From NCBI RefSeq assembly GCF_036227265.1, contig NZ_CP109446.1:4713501-4777500 (forward strand): DNA of 64,000 bases, read 5' to 3'. The position numbers were made by a program, and so were the translations under genes. The notes under the pieces were generated by a model that worked only from the letters and a program-made list of their open reading frames with translations, made no database searches and was not told the DNA's origin. Below are positions 45,383-54,192 of the stretch, piece by piece. The DNA is from Streptomyces sp. NBC_01476. Lineage in GTDB: Bacteria > Actinomycetota > Actinomycetes > Streptomycetales > Streptomycetaceae. Numbering within the stretch: position 1 is the first letter of the stretch; every line of letters starts with the position of its first letter.

Positions 45383-47188
45383 GTGATGAGCAGGCAGGAG
45401 AGCCCCACGCAGACCACCGGCGCGCACCGCAAGCACCGAGCGCCGGCCGGGCGGACGCGACCTGAGCGGGCCGATCGAGCCGAACGCGCCGATCGAGCCG
45501 AACGCGCCGAGCAGGAGCGCGAGCGGGCCGGGCGCGACGCCGGGCCGGCCGGGCCCGGCCGGAAGAGCGACGCCGGCCCCGGCAAGGCACGCGGACACGC
45601 CCGGGTCCCACGGCCGTACGGCACGCTGCCCATGCAGCCACCGGCCCACTACGAGCCGTATCTCGACGGCCTGTTCACGTACTGCCTGTCCATCCTCTGC
45701 GAGCACGACGCCGCCGCCGCGGCGCTCGGCGAGGTGCTGGCGCTCGCCGAGCGGCAGCGGGCCAAGCTGCGCGATCCGGCGCTGCGCCGGTCCTGGCTGT
45801 ACGCGCTCTCCCGGTGGGTGTGCCTGCGGCGGCTCGCCCAGGCGCCGGCCGTCACCCCGCTCGCCTCGGACGCGGTGGCCGAGCAGCGCCGCGCCCAACT
45901 GGCCGCACTGGCCTGGCCGGAGGCGGCCGGCACCACACCCGAGCAGCGCGAAGCGCTCGAACTGGCGGTACGGCACCAGCTGTCGGCCCGCGAGGTCGGT
46001 CATGTGCTGGGCATGGAGGAGGACGCCGCCCGGGCGCTGCTGGCCCGGGCGGCCTGCGAGGTGGAGCGGACCCGCACCGCGCTGGCCGTGATGGACACCG
46101 GGCGGTGCGCCGAGGTGGCCCAGCTCGCCGGGGACGCACGGGTGCTGCTCGGCCCGGCGCTGCGCACCGAACTGGTGCGGCACGTGGACGACTGCGCGAT
46201 GTGCCGGCGGACGGCAGAACGCGTGGTGGCCTCCGGTCCGTGGCCGGGAGGCGTGAGTGCCGCGGACGCCGCGGTCAGTACGGCCGTGCTGGTGCTGATC
46301 GAGGCGCCGCGGTCGGCGGCGTACGCGGCACTGCTGCACGCCATGGACGCCGGGCTCGGCCGGGCGCGGGACGCCACCCCGCGGTTCGACCGGCGCGGTT
46401 TCCCGCTGGACCTCAAGGACCGGGCGTCGCGGCGGGCCCAGTTGCGGCACCGGGCGGTGACCGGCACGGTGGTGGCGGCGGTCGTCGCCGCGCCCGTGCT
46501 GGCGCTGTGGGCCGCGTACCAGGCGGCGCCGCTGGGCGAGGGCCACGGGTCCGACCGCACCTCCAGCGAGCGGGACGGGCTGGACGGAGTGCCCTACGAG
46601 AAGGCGGGCAGTTCGCATCCTTCGCAGCGGGCGGCACCGTCCGGCACGCCCTCGGGGGAGCCGTCGGCCGCCGGGAACCCGTCCTCGACCACGGTGGCCG
46701 TCTCCTCGCCGTCGGCGGCGCCGCCGTCGGACGGGTCGGGGTATCTGACGGTCGCCGCCCGGGCCGGCAGCGGCAGCACACTGGTCACGCTGACCGCGGC
46801 CGGCGCCACGCCGGTGCGGTGGCAGGCCGCCACCTCGGCCTACTGGCTGGAACTCTCCACCAGGGGCGGCACCTTGCAGCCCGGGCAGTCGGTCACGCTG
46901 GTCATCACGGTGGACCGTTCGCTGGAACCCACGGGTTCCTGGTCGGCCCGGATCTCCTTCTCGCCCGGCCACGCCACGGTCACCCTGCGCGGGTCGTCCA
47001 CCCGGTCGGCACCGCCGCCGGTCTCCTCCCCGCCGACCCCGACGCCGAGCGACAGCCCGTCCACGCCGGACACGCCCACCTCGCCGCCGACCTCACCGCC
47101 CACCACCCCGCCCGACAGCCCGACCCCGACCCCGTCGGAGTCGTCGGCCCCGCCGGAGAGCGCGTCCCCCGTGCCCACCGCGTCCTGA
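45383..47188 (+). CDS. Membrane fusion of sigma-factor-like, anti-sigma zinc-binding and BACON domains
   Basis: 601 residues (GTG 45383 or ATG 45386). Basic/acidic N-terminus with repeats (RADRAERADRAERAE). Residues about 90-230 read like ECF sigma regions 2 and 4 (EPYLDGLFTYCLSILCEHDA; LSAREVGHVLGMEEDAARAL). Then LVRHVDDCAMCRRTA, the H-x3-C-x2-C zinc site of anti-sigma (ZAS) domains, a transmembrane helix (about 352-372, GTVVAAVVAAPVLALWAAYQ), and a BACON-like beta domain (about 445-535: LTVAARAGSGSTLVTLTAAG) ending in a Pro/Thr/Ser tail. A one-protein sensor-regulator is the simplest reading, but the sigma part may be degenerate. Confidence 0.8.
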   Translation: MMSRQESPTQTTGAHRKHRAPAGRTRPERADRAERADRAERAEQERERAGRDAGPAGPGRKSDAGPGKARGHARVPRPYGTLPMQPPAHYEPYLDGLFTYCLSILCEHDAAAAALGEVLALAERQRAKLRDPALRRSWLYALSRWVCLRRLAQAPAVTPLASDAVAEQRRAQLAALAWPEAAGTTPEQREALELAVRHQLSAREVGHVLGMEEDAARALLARAACEVERTRTALAVMDTGRCAEVAQLAGDARVLLGPALRTELVRHVDDCAMCRRTAERVVASGPWPGGVSAADAAVSTAVLVLIEAPRSAAYAALLHAMDAGLGRARDATPRFDRRGFPLDLKDRASRRAQLRHRAVTGTVVAAVVAAPVLALWAAYQAAPLGEGHGSDRTSSERDGLDGVPYEKAGSSHPSQRAAPSGTPSGEPSAAGNPSSTTVAVSSPSAAPPSDGSGYLTVAARAGSGSTLVTLTAAGATPVRWQAATSAYWLELSTRGGTLQPGQSVTLVITVDRSLEPTGSWSARISFSPGHATVTLRGSSTRSAPPPVSSPPTPTPSDSPSTPDTPTSPPTSPPTTPPDSPTPTPSESSAPPESASPVPTAS

Positions 47189-47245
47189 CGCCGGCGCGGG
47201 GGCCGGGCGGGAACGGGTGGGGACAGGAGCGGCGGGGGATCGGGG

Positions 47246-48052
47246 TCAGAGGGTGACCGGGTCCGCCGGGTGCGGCGCCACCAGCGGCAGCCCCGCGGCC
47301 ATCCGCGCGTCGCAGAGCGCCGTCAGCTCGGCGTACGCCGCCTCGCCCATCAGCTCGGTCAGTTCGGGCCGGTAGGAGACGTACACCGGGTCCCCGGCGC
47401 CGTGCGCCGAGCTCGCCGAGGTGCACCACCAGTGCAGGTCGTGCCCGCCCGGGCCCCAGCCGCGCCGGTCGTACTCGCTGATCGACACCACCAGGACCCG
47501 CGTGTCGTCCGGCCGGTCCACCCAGTCGAAGGTGCGCCGGATCGGCAGCTGCCAGCACACGTCCGGCTTGGTCTCCAGCGGTTCGCGTCCCTCGCGCAGC
47601 GCCAGCGCGTGCAGCGCGCAGCCCTGGCCGCCCGCGAAACCGGCCCGGTTGGCGAAGATGCAGGCTCCGTCGACCACCCGGGTCTGCCGTTCGCCCTCCT
47701 CGTTCTCCTCCGCCCAGAAGCCGTCGTCGCCGGCGCCCTGGCCGTGGTACTGCCAGGTCTCCGGGGTGAGCCGTGCCACATGGCCGGCCACCCGCTTCTC
47801 GTCGTCGTCGTCGGAGAAGTGCGCCCCCAGCGAGCAGCACCCGTCGGCGCCGCGCCCGGCCACGATTCCCTGGCAGCCACTGCCGAAGATGCACGTCCAC
47901 CGGGACGTGAGCCAGGTCAGGTCGCACCGGAAGACCTGTTCCTCGTCGGCCGGATCGACGAACTCCACCCAGGCCCTGGCGAAGTCCAGCTCCGCCTCGT
48001 CATGCTGCCTGCCGCTGCCTTTGTCACCCTTGCGGGTCTTCGCCTTCGCCAC
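47246..48052 (-). CDS. Cysteine-rich conserved protein of unknown function
   Basis: 268 residues from GTG 48052 (weak ribosome site). Cys residues cluster: RWTCIFGSGCQGI, GADGCCSLGAHF, DGACIFANRAGFAGGQGCAL and DVCWQLPI, eight or more in the first 180 residues, suggesting an iron-sulfur or zinc cluster like YkgJ/DUF3109-type proteins; this is a resemblance only. The middle has an acidic patch (SDDDDEK) and Trp-rich C-terminal part (DLHWWCTSASSA). No membrane span. It is convergent with the sigma-like fusion gene, 57 bp apart. Confidence 0.7.
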   Translation of the reverse strand: MAKAKTRKGDKGSGRQHDEAELDFARAWVEFVDPADEEQVFRCDLTWLTSRWTCIFGSGCQGIVAGRGADGCCSLGAHFSDDDDEKRVAGHVARLTPETWQYHGQGAGDDGFWAEENEEGERQTRVVDGACIFANRAGFAGGQGCALHALALREGREPLETKPDVCWQLPIRRTFDWVDRPDDTRVLVVSISEYDRRGWGPGGHDLHWWCTSASSAHGAGDPVYVSYRPELTELMGEAAYAELTALCDARMAAGLPLVAPHPADPVTL

Positions 48053-48172
48053 GCGCCCAAGCGTATGCCGTACGACCGGAATGCACGGAATGCCGCAACC
48101 GGACTTGTTTCCGCTGCTGTACGCCCGCCATCCGCCCGCCATCGGCCCGACAGGTCGCGCTAGCGTCGGAGC

Positions 48173-49384
48173 ATGCGACTCGGAGTGCTCGACGTGGGAT
48201 CCAACACCGTCCATCTGCTGGTCATGGACGCGCACCCGGGTGCGCGCCCGCTTCCCGCGTACTCCCACAAGACGGAACTGCGGCTGGCCGAACTCCTGGA
48301 CAAGGACGGTGCGATCAGCGAGGCCGGGATCAGCCGGCTGGTGGCCACCGTCGCCGACGCGATGCGGGTGGCGGAGGACAAGGGCGCGGAGGACGTCCTG
48401 CCGTTCGCCACCTCGGCGGTGCGGGAGGCGGTCAACGGCGAGCAGGTGCTGGCCCGGGTCGAGCGGGAGACGGGCGTACGGCTGACCGTGCTCTCCGGCG
48501 CCGACGAGTCCCGGCTGACCTTCCTCGCGGTACGCCGCTGGTTCGGCTGGTCGGCCGGCCGGCTGCTGGTGCTGGACATCGGCGGCGGCTCCCTGGAGGT
48601 CGGCTTCGGCATGGACGAGTACCCCGACGCGGCGGTGTCGCTGCCGCTGGGCGCCGGCCGGCTGACCGGGGCATGGCTGCCCGGCGACCCGCCGTCCTCG
48701 CACGACGTACGGGCGCTGCGGCGGCACGTCCGGGCCGAAATCGCCCGTACGGTCGCGGACTTCGCCCGCCTCGGGCGGCCCGACCTGGCCGTCGGCACCT
48801 CCAAGACGTTCCGCCAGCTGGCCAGGATCGCCGGCGCTGCCCGCAGCGCGGACGGCCTCTATGTGCAGCGGACCCTGCGCAGGTCCGCGCTGGAGGAGTG
48901 GGTGCCCAAGCTCTCCGGGATGACGGTGGAGCGGCGCCGCGGACTGCCCGGCGTGTCGGTGGGCCGGGCCCGGCAACTGCTGGCGGGCGCGCTGGTCGCC
49001 GAGGGTGCGATGGACCTCTTCGGGGTGGACGAGCTGGAGATCTGCCCCTGGGCGCTGCGCGAGGGCGTCATCCTGCGGAAGCTCGATGTGATGGTCGCCG
49101 AGCCGGCCCGGATCACCGCCGAGGCGCCGCGGACGCCGGACACGGTGGCGGAGAGCGGGGCCGGCACGGTCGTCGCGGAGCGCGGGGCGGACGCCGGTGG
49201 TTCCGGCGGCGGACCGGACGGGGGCGCGGGCGGCTCCGGGGGCGGGCCGGACGCCGGTGGTTCCGGTATTTCCGGCGGCTCCGGCGGCTCCGGGGGTGCT
49301 TCCGCCGCCGGCGGGACGGTGGCCGCCGGACCCGGGAAAGCGGTCGGTCCCGGACCGCTGCGGCGGTGGCTGCGGGACAGGTGA
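48173..49384 (+). CDS. Ppx/GppA-family phosphatase with Gly-rich tail
   Basis: 403 residues. Actin-like fold ASKHA hydrolase: N-terminal MRLGVLDVGSNTVHLLVMDA and the conserved LVLDIGGGSLEVGFG, plus ATSAVREAVNG, as in exopolyphosphatase/guanosine pentaphosphatase. The core ends near residue 315 (REGVILRKLDVMV). The remaining about 85 residues are Gly/Ser/Ala low complexity (GGSGGGPDGGAGGSGGGPDA), an unusual tail. It should process inorganic polyphosphate or pppGpp. It precedes a sugar-phosphate isomerase, as in other Streptomyces. Confidence 0.9.
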   Translation: MRLGVLDVGSNTVHLLVMDAHPGARPLPAYSHKTELRLAELLDKDGAISEAGISRLVATVADAMRVAEDKGAEDVLPFATSAVREAVNGEQVLARVERETGVRLTVLSGADESRLTFLAVRRWFGWSAGRLLVLDIGGGSLEVGFGMDEYPDAAVSLPLGAGRLTGAWLPGDPPSSHDVRALRRHVRAEIARTVADFARLGRPDLAVGTSKTFRQLARIAGAARSADGLYVQRTLRRSALEEWVPKLSGMTVERRRGLPGVSVGRARQLLAGALVAEGAMDLFGVDELEICPWALREGVILRKLDVMVAEPARITAEAPRTPDTVAESGAGTVVAERGADAGGSGGGPDGGAGGSGGGPDAGGSGISGGSGGSGGASAAGGTVAAGPGKAVGPGPLRRWLRDR

Positions 49385-49467
49385 GGCCCGGGTGACCCGG
49401 CCTGATCGGAGCGGTGCCCGCGGCTCGGCGGAACCTGTCACCGGCCGGCCGCCGTACGCTGTCTTCC

Positions 49468-50328
49468 GTGGCTGAACGACGGGACCCCTTGCGCTGCGGC
49501 GAAACGGACGCGAATCGTCCGGTCCGCCTGCCCCGCGCCAAGGTCGCCCTGTCGACCGCCTCCGTCTACCCGGAGTCCACCGCCACCGCCTTCGAGATCG
49601 CCGCCCGGCTCGGCTACGACGGCGTCGAGGTGATGGTCTGGACGGACCCGGTGAGCCAGGACGTGGACGCCCTGCGGCGCCTGTCGGACTACCACGGCAT
49701 CCCGATCCTCGCCGTCCACGCGCCCTGCCTGCTGATCACCCAGCGGGTGTGGTCCACCGACCCCTGGGTCAAGCTCCAGCGCGCCAAGAAGGCCGCCGAC
49801 CGGCTCGGCGCCTCCACCGTCGTGGTCCATCCGCCGTTCCGCTGGCAGCGCGGCTACGCCAAGGACTTCGTGCGCGGGATCTGGCGGATGGCCGACGAGA
49901 CCGATGTGCGCTTCGCGGTCGAGAACATGTACCCGTGGCGCTACCGCGACCGGGAGATGCTCGCCTACGCCCCCGACTGGGACGTCAGCCAGGACGACTA
50001 CCGGCACTTCACGGTGGACCTGTCGCACACCGCGACCTCGCGGGCCGGGGCGATGGCGATGGTGGAGCGGATGGGCGACCGGCTCGCCCACGTCCACCTC
50101 GCCGACGGCGCCGGGTCCGCGAAGGACGAGCACCTGGTCCCCGGGCGCGGCACACAGCCGTGCGCCGAACTGCTGGAGTCGCTGGGGAGGTCCGGTTTCG
50201 ACGGCCACATCGTGGTCGAGGTCAACACCCGCCGGGCGATGTCCGCGGCCGAACGGGAGACCGACCTCGCGGAGGCGCTCGCCTTCTCCCGGCTGCACCT
50301 GGCAGCCGCCGCCGGGGTCCGCCGGTGA
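49468..50328 (+). CDS. Sugar phosphate isomerase/epimerase-family protein (AP endonuclease 2 fold)
   Basis: 286 residues; GTG 49468 chosen on recollection of the S. coelicolor homologue that starts MAESRRDP. TIM-barrel of the Xyl_isom-like/AP-endonuclease 2 superfamily: KVALSTASVYPESTATAFEI, RLGYDGVEVMVWTD, HAPCLLITQRVWSTDPWVKL, FAVENMYPW and HVHLADGAGSAKDEHLVPGR carry likely metal ligands. Substrate unknown. Stop overlaps the next gene (GTGA). Confidence 0.85.
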   Translation: MAERRDPLRCGETDANRPVRLPRAKVALSTASVYPESTATAFEIAARLGYDGVEVMVWTDPVSQDVDALRRLSDYHGIPILAVHAPCLLITQRVWSTDPWVKLQRAKKAADRLGASTVVVHPPFRWQRGYAKDFVRGIWRMADETDVRFAVENMYPWRYRDREMLAYAPDWDVSQDDYRHFTVDLSHTATSRAGAMAMVERMGDRLAHVHLADGAGSAKDEHLVPGRGTQPCAELLESLGRSGFDGHIVVEVNTRRAMSAAERETDLAEALAFSRLHLAAAAGVRR

Positions 50329-50966
50329 GGTCCGGCACCTCCGCGGGCGCGCCGCGCCGCCGGGGACGGCCGTCCGGCACGCCGACCGGCGCGACCAAGG
50401 ACCGTATCCTCGCCGCCGCCCGTGAGGAGTTCTCCGCGCGCGGCTACGACCGGACGTCGATCCGCTCCATCGGCCGGGCGGCCGGGGTGGACCCGGCCCT
50501 GGTCCACCACTACTACGGCACCAAGGAGCAGGTCTTCGCGGCGGCCATCGAGGTCTCCTTCGCACCGGCCGCCGACATCCCGGAGGCGGTCGTCGGCGGG
50601 GTGGACGGCATGGGGGAGCGGGTCGCCTCCTTCTTCCTGCGGATCTGGGAGAACCCGGCGACCCGGGAGCCGCTGCTGGCGGTCGTCCGCTCCGCGGTCA
50701 CCAACGAAACCGCGGCGTCGGTGCTGCGCGGCCTGGTCAGCCGGACGGTCCTGGCGAAGGTGGCCGGCGGGCTGGTCGCCCCCGACCCCGAGTTCCGGGT
50801 CCAGCTGGCCGCCTCGCACCTCGTCGGCGTCGCCCTCCTGCGGTACGTGGTCAAGGTCGAACCCCTCGCCTCCGCCGACCCCGCCCAGCTCGTCGACCTC
50901 GTCTCCCCGACCCTCCAGCACTACCTCACCGATCCCGCGGTCACGCCGGGCTCGCCCCGCCCGTAG
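50325..50966 (+). CDS. TetR-family regulator
   Basis: 213 residues; GTG overlapping the upstream stop (GTGA), so it is translationally coupled to the isomerase-like gene. Helix-turn-helix: KDRILAAAREEFSARGYDRT, IRSIGRAAGVDPALVHHYYG. The C-terminal domain resembles TetR_C (FLRIWENPATREPLLAVVRS). The Gly/Arg-rich N-terminus (APRRRGRPSGTPTGATK) is typical. Coupling to a metabolic gene rather than divergence makes its target unclear. Confidence 0.9.
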   Translation: MRSGTSAGAPRRRGRPSGTPTGATKDRILAAAREEFSARGYDRTSIRSIGRAAGVDPALVHHYYGTKEQVFAAAIEVSFAPAADIPEAVVGGVDGMGERVASFFLRIWENPATREPLLAVVRSAVTNETAASVLRGLVSRTVLAKVAGGLVAPDPEFRVQLAASHLVGVALLRYVVKVEPLASADPAQLVDLVSPTLQHYLTDPAVTPGSPRP

Positions 50967-51251
50967 CCCGTGGCGGCAGTGTCGTACGGGCGTCGTGCCG
51001 GCGTCATCCGGGCGTCGTACGGGCCGGGACCCGGCACGTACCGCGGGACGGTCCGTCCCGCAGTGCGGACCAGGCGTCCGAATCCTGGGCGACGGGCGTA
51101 CGCTCGTCAGCACGCTTGCACGCGTGCGTGCGAGCGCAGGTCACCGCGTGCACGTCAGCACGCGCGCGGCCGAGCCGGTGGCGAACCGCCCAGCCGCGGC
51201 GGCACGCCGGCTCGTACCCCGAACGCGAGTGAACCCAAGGGAGTGGACACC
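50967..51251 (+). other. Leader of ilvD with strong dyad symmetry
   Basis: No gene. CGCTCG at about 51100 and CGAGCG at about 51131 flank GCACGCGTGC (perfect 10-bp palindrome, 51118-51127), and CACGTCAGCACGC recurs nearby. Structure in the ilvD leader is possible; I do not recognise a T-box or riboswitch. Confidence 0.4.
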
Positions 51252-53105
51252 GTGCCCGAGCTGAGGTCACGTACGGTCACCCACGGCCGCAACATGGCAG
51301 GCGCCCGCGCGCTGATGCGCGCCTCCGGCGTCGCCAGTGCCGACATCGGCAAGCCGATCATCGCGGTCGCCAACAGCTTCACCGAGTTCGTACCCGGCCA
51401 CACCCACCTCCAGCCGGTCGGCCGGATCGTCTCCGAGGCGATCCTCGCGGCGGGTGCGGTGCCCCGGGAGTTCAACACGATCGCGGTGGACGACGGCATC
51501 GCCATGGGCCACGCCGGCATGCTCTACTCCCTCCCCTCCCGGGACCTGATCGCCGACTCGGTCGAGTACATGGTCGAGGCGCACTGCGCCGACGCCCTGA
51601 TCTGCATCTCCAACTGCGACAAGATCACCCCCGGCATGCTGATGGCCGCCCTGCGCCTCAACATCCCGACGGTCTTCGTCTCCGGCGGCCCGATGGAGGC
51701 CGGCCGGGCCACCCTCGTCGACGGCACCGTCCGCAAGCTGGACCTGATCAACGCGATCTCCGACGCGGTCAACGAGTCCGTCTCCGACGAGGACATCCTC
51801 CGTATCGAGGAGAACGCCTGCCCGACCTGCGGCTCGTGTTCCGGCATGTTCACCGCCAACTCGATGAACTGCCTCACCGAGGCGATCGGCCTGGCGCTGC
51901 CGGGCAACGGCTCCGTGCTCGCCACCCACACCGCCCGCAAGGCGCTGTACCAGCGGGCAGGCGCCACGGTCGTGGACTTGGCCAAGCGGTACTACGAGCA
52001 GGACGACGACTCCGTACTGCCCCGCAACATCGCCACCCCCGCGGCCTTCGAGAACGCGATGGCGCTGGACATCTCGATGGGCGGCTCGACCAACACGATC
52101 CTGCACCTGCTGGCCGCCGCCCAGGAGGCCGAGGTCGCGTACGGCCTCACCGAGATGGACGAGGTCTCCCGCCGGGTGCCCTGCCTCGCCAAGGTCGCGC
52201 CGAACGTCGCTCCCGGCGGCACGTACTACATGGAGGACGTGCACCGGGCCGGCGGCATCCCGGCCATCCTCGGCGAGCTCTACCGCGGCGGTCTGCTCAA
52301 CGAGGACGTGCACACCGTGCACTCCGCCTCCATCAAGGACTGGCTCGACACCTGGGACGTGCGCGGCGGCTCGCCGTCGGAGGAAGCCGTGGAGCTGTGG
52401 CACGCCGCTCCCGGCTGCGTCCGCTCCGCCGAGGCGTTCTCGCAGTCCGAGCGGTGGGACACCCTGGACACCGACGCGGCCGGCGGCTGCATCCGTGACG
52501 TCGGCCACGCCTACTCCGCCGACGGCGGCCTCGCCGTGCTGCGCGGCAACCTCGCGGTGGACGGCGCGGTGGTGAAGACCGCGGGCGTTGACGAGTCGAT
52601 CTGGACCTTCGAGGGCCCGGCCGTCGTCTGCGAGTCGCAGGAAGAGGCCGTGGACAAGATCCTGGCCAAGCAGGTCACGCCCGGCGATGTCGTGGTGATC
52701 CGCTACGAGGGCCCGCGCGGCGGCCCCGGCATGCAGGAGATGCTCTACCCGACGTCCTTCCTCAAGGGCCGGGGCCTGGGCAAGGTCTGCGCGCTGGTCA
52801 CCGACGGGCGCTTCTCCGGCGGCACCTCGGGCCTGTCCATCGGCCACGCCTCTCCCGAGGCGGCCTCGGGCGGCACCATCGCCCTGGTCGAGGACGGCGA
52901 CCGGATCCGGATCGACATCCCCAACCGCACGATGGAACTCCTCGTGTCCGAGGAGGAGTTGGCGGCCCGGCGGGAGGCGCTGAACGGCGTCTACGCCCCC
53001 AGGTCCCGCACCCGCAAGGTCTCCGCGGCGCTGCGGGCCTATGCCGCGATGGCCACCAGCGCCGACAAGGGCGCGGTCCGCGATGTCAGCAAGCTGGAGA
53101 TCTGA
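51252..53105 (+). CDS. ilvD: Dihydroxy-acid dehydratase
   Basis: 617 residues, matching the family size. GTG 51252 with AAGGGAG upstream. It makes the 2-oxo acids of valine and isoleucine, using an iron-sulfur cluster: ICISNCDKITPGMLMAALRL (Cys about 122-128), NACPTCGSCSGMFTANSMNC (Cys near 193-207), plus the GGSTNTILHLLAAAQEAEVA signature (about 280). The catalytic region near 540-560 (GRFSGGTSGLSIGHASPEAA) is intact. It lies alone with its own terminator. Confidence 0.97.
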   Translation: MPELRSRTVTHGRNMAGARALMRASGVASADIGKPIIAVANSFTEFVPGHTHLQPVGRIVSEAILAAGAVPREFNTIAVDDGIAMGHAGMLYSLPSRDLIADSVEYMVEAHCADALICISNCDKITPGMLMAALRLNIPTVFVSGGPMEAGRATLVDGTVRKLDLINAISDAVNESVSDEDILRIEENACPTCGSCSGMFTANSMNCLTEAIGLALPGNGSVLATHTARKALYQRAGATVVDLAKRYYEQDDDSVLPRNIATPAAFENAMALDISMGGSTNTILHLLAAAQEAEVAYGLTEMDEVSRRVPCLAKVAPNVAPGGTYYMEDVHRAGGIPAILGELYRGGLLNEDVHTVHSASIKDWLDTWDVRGGSPSEEAVELWHAAPGCVRSAEAFSQSERWDTLDTDAAGGCIRDVGHAYSADGGLAVLRGNLAVDGAVVKTAGVDESIWTFEGPAVVCESQEEAVDKILAKQVTPGDVVVIRYEGPRGGPGMQEMLYPTSFLKGRGLGKVCALVTDGRFSGGTSGLSIGHASPEAASGGTIALVEDGDRIRIDIPNRTMELLVSEEELAARREALNGVYAPRSRTRKVSAALRAYAAMATSADKGAVRDVSKLEI

Positions 53106-53148
53106 CGGTTCACCTCCGGTGGGAGGGCCGGCGGCTCCGGCCGGCACC

Positions 53149-53186
53149 GTCCCCCGGCGCCCGCATCCGTGCGGGCGCCGGGGGAC
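53149..53186 (+). terminator. Perfect 17-bp stem hairpin downstream of ilvD
   Basis: GTCCCCCGGCGCCCGCA, loop TCCG, then the exact complement. It is 43 bp after the ilvD stop and has no T-tract, common for actinomycete terminators. Nine-bp repeats (TTTGGGTC plus one) follow at 53202-53240. Confidence 0.75.
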
Positions 53187-53318
53187 GCGTGCTTCTCCGG
53201 CCTTTGGGTCCTTTGGGTCGCTCGGGTCCTTCGGCTCCCCCGCGTCCGCCGGCTCGTGCGGTTCTTGGCCCGTGCGGTTCTTGGTCTGCCCGGCTCCTTC
53301 GGCCTTTCCGGCCGGCCG

Positions 53319-54083
53319 TCACCAGGTCTGCTCGCCGGCCCGGACCAGCATCTCGTTGACCGCCACCCGGCGTTCCCTCGTGACGATGTACGCCACCGCG
53401 TCCGCGATGTCCTCGGGCCGGAGCATCTCCATCTCCGCGGTCTGCCGGTGGATCGCCTCGCGCAGCCCGTCGCGTACATGGGAGCCCAACTCGGTGTCCA
53501 CCGTGCCGGGTTCGACCACGCTCACCCGTACCCGGTCGGGCAGCAGCTCCTGGCGCAGGGCCTCGGAGAAGGCGTTCACCCCGAACTTCGTCAGGTTGTA
53601 GACGGCGGTGCCGGGCCGTGCCACCCGGCCTGCGGTGGAGCTGATGTTGACCAGGTCCGCGACCCGGCGGGGCGAGTCCTGTGCGGCGCCGCGCAGGTGC
53701 GGCAGCGCGGCCCGGGTGATGTGCAGCAGCCCCTGCACATTGACGTCGAGCATCCGTTCCCACTCGCCGGCCGGCGCGTCCGCGACCGGGCCGATGAGCA
53801 TCAGCCCGGCGTTGTTGACCACTGTGTCGAGGCGGCCGAGCCCGGTCACCACGCGGTCCACCGCGTCGGTCGCCTGCTGCTGGTCGGTGATGTCCGCCTC
53901 GACCACCAGGGCGGTGGCTCCGTCGGCCCGCAGCGCCTCGGCCAGCTTCTCCAGCCGGTCGCGGCGCCGCGCCACCAGCGCGACGGCCGCGCCTTCCGCG
54001 GCCAGGGCGCGGGCGGTCGCCTCGCCGATGCCGCTGCTGGCGCCGGTCACCAGCGCCACGGTGTCCTGCAGTCGTCCGGTCAT
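53319..54083 (-). CDS. Short-chain dehydrogenase/reductase
   Basis: 254 residues; ATG 54083 with GAGGAGG upstream. Cofactor motif VALVTGASSGIGEATARALA (about 9-28) and the NNAG loop (VVNNAGLMLIG). Catalytic tetrad: Ser in LVNISSTAGRV, YxxxK in AVYNLTKFGVNAF. An NADP-type Arg pair (RRRDRLEK) after beta-2 suggests NADPH. Substrate unknown. Divergent from a TetR gene with two operator-like repeats between. Confidence 0.93.
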   Translation of the reverse strand: MTGRLQDTVALVTGASSGIGEATARALAAEGAAVALVARRRDRLEKLAEALRADGATALVVEADITDQQQATDAVDRVVTGLGRLDTVVNNAGLMLIGPVADAPAGEWERMLDVNVQGLLHITRAALPHLRGAAQDSPRRVADLVNISSTAGRVARPGTAVYNLTKFGVNAFSEALRQELLPDRVRVSVVEPGTVDTELGSHVRDGLREAIHRQTAEMEMLRPEDIADAVAYIVTRERRVAVNEMLVRAGEQTW

Positions 54084-54115
54084 GTCGTCCTCCTCGGGTA
54101 AGGCCCGTACACTGG

Positions 54116-54165
54116 TAAGCGGAGCCGGGTCCGGTTTCCAGCGTAAGCGGACTCGGCTCCGGTTA
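54116..54165. promoter_or_regulatory. Two 22-bp TetR-type operators in tandem
   Basis: Site 1 (54116-54137) and site 2 (54144-54165) share TAAGCGGA-N6-TCCGGTT and begin 28 bp apart. Within each site the halves are inverted (TAA-N-CGGA / TCCG-N-TTA in site 2). Both lie between the SDR and TetR starts. The repetition makes chance unlikely. Confidence 0.8.
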
Positions 54166-54192
54166 GCAACCTGGGCACGCCGGGGAGGGCAC

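Noticed and set aside
43784..46972. 1062-codon minus-strand frame covering radA and beyond
   Set aside because: Only the 3' part is RadA. The first 600 residues are Gly/Arg/Pro-rich, lack family motifs and lie antisense to the sigma-like fusion gene. The RadA zinc finger sets the real start at 45166.
50967..51251. T-box or amino-acid riboswitch ahead of ilvD
   Set aside because: Strong dyads are present, but no T-box core or leader peptide rich in branched-chain codons was seen.
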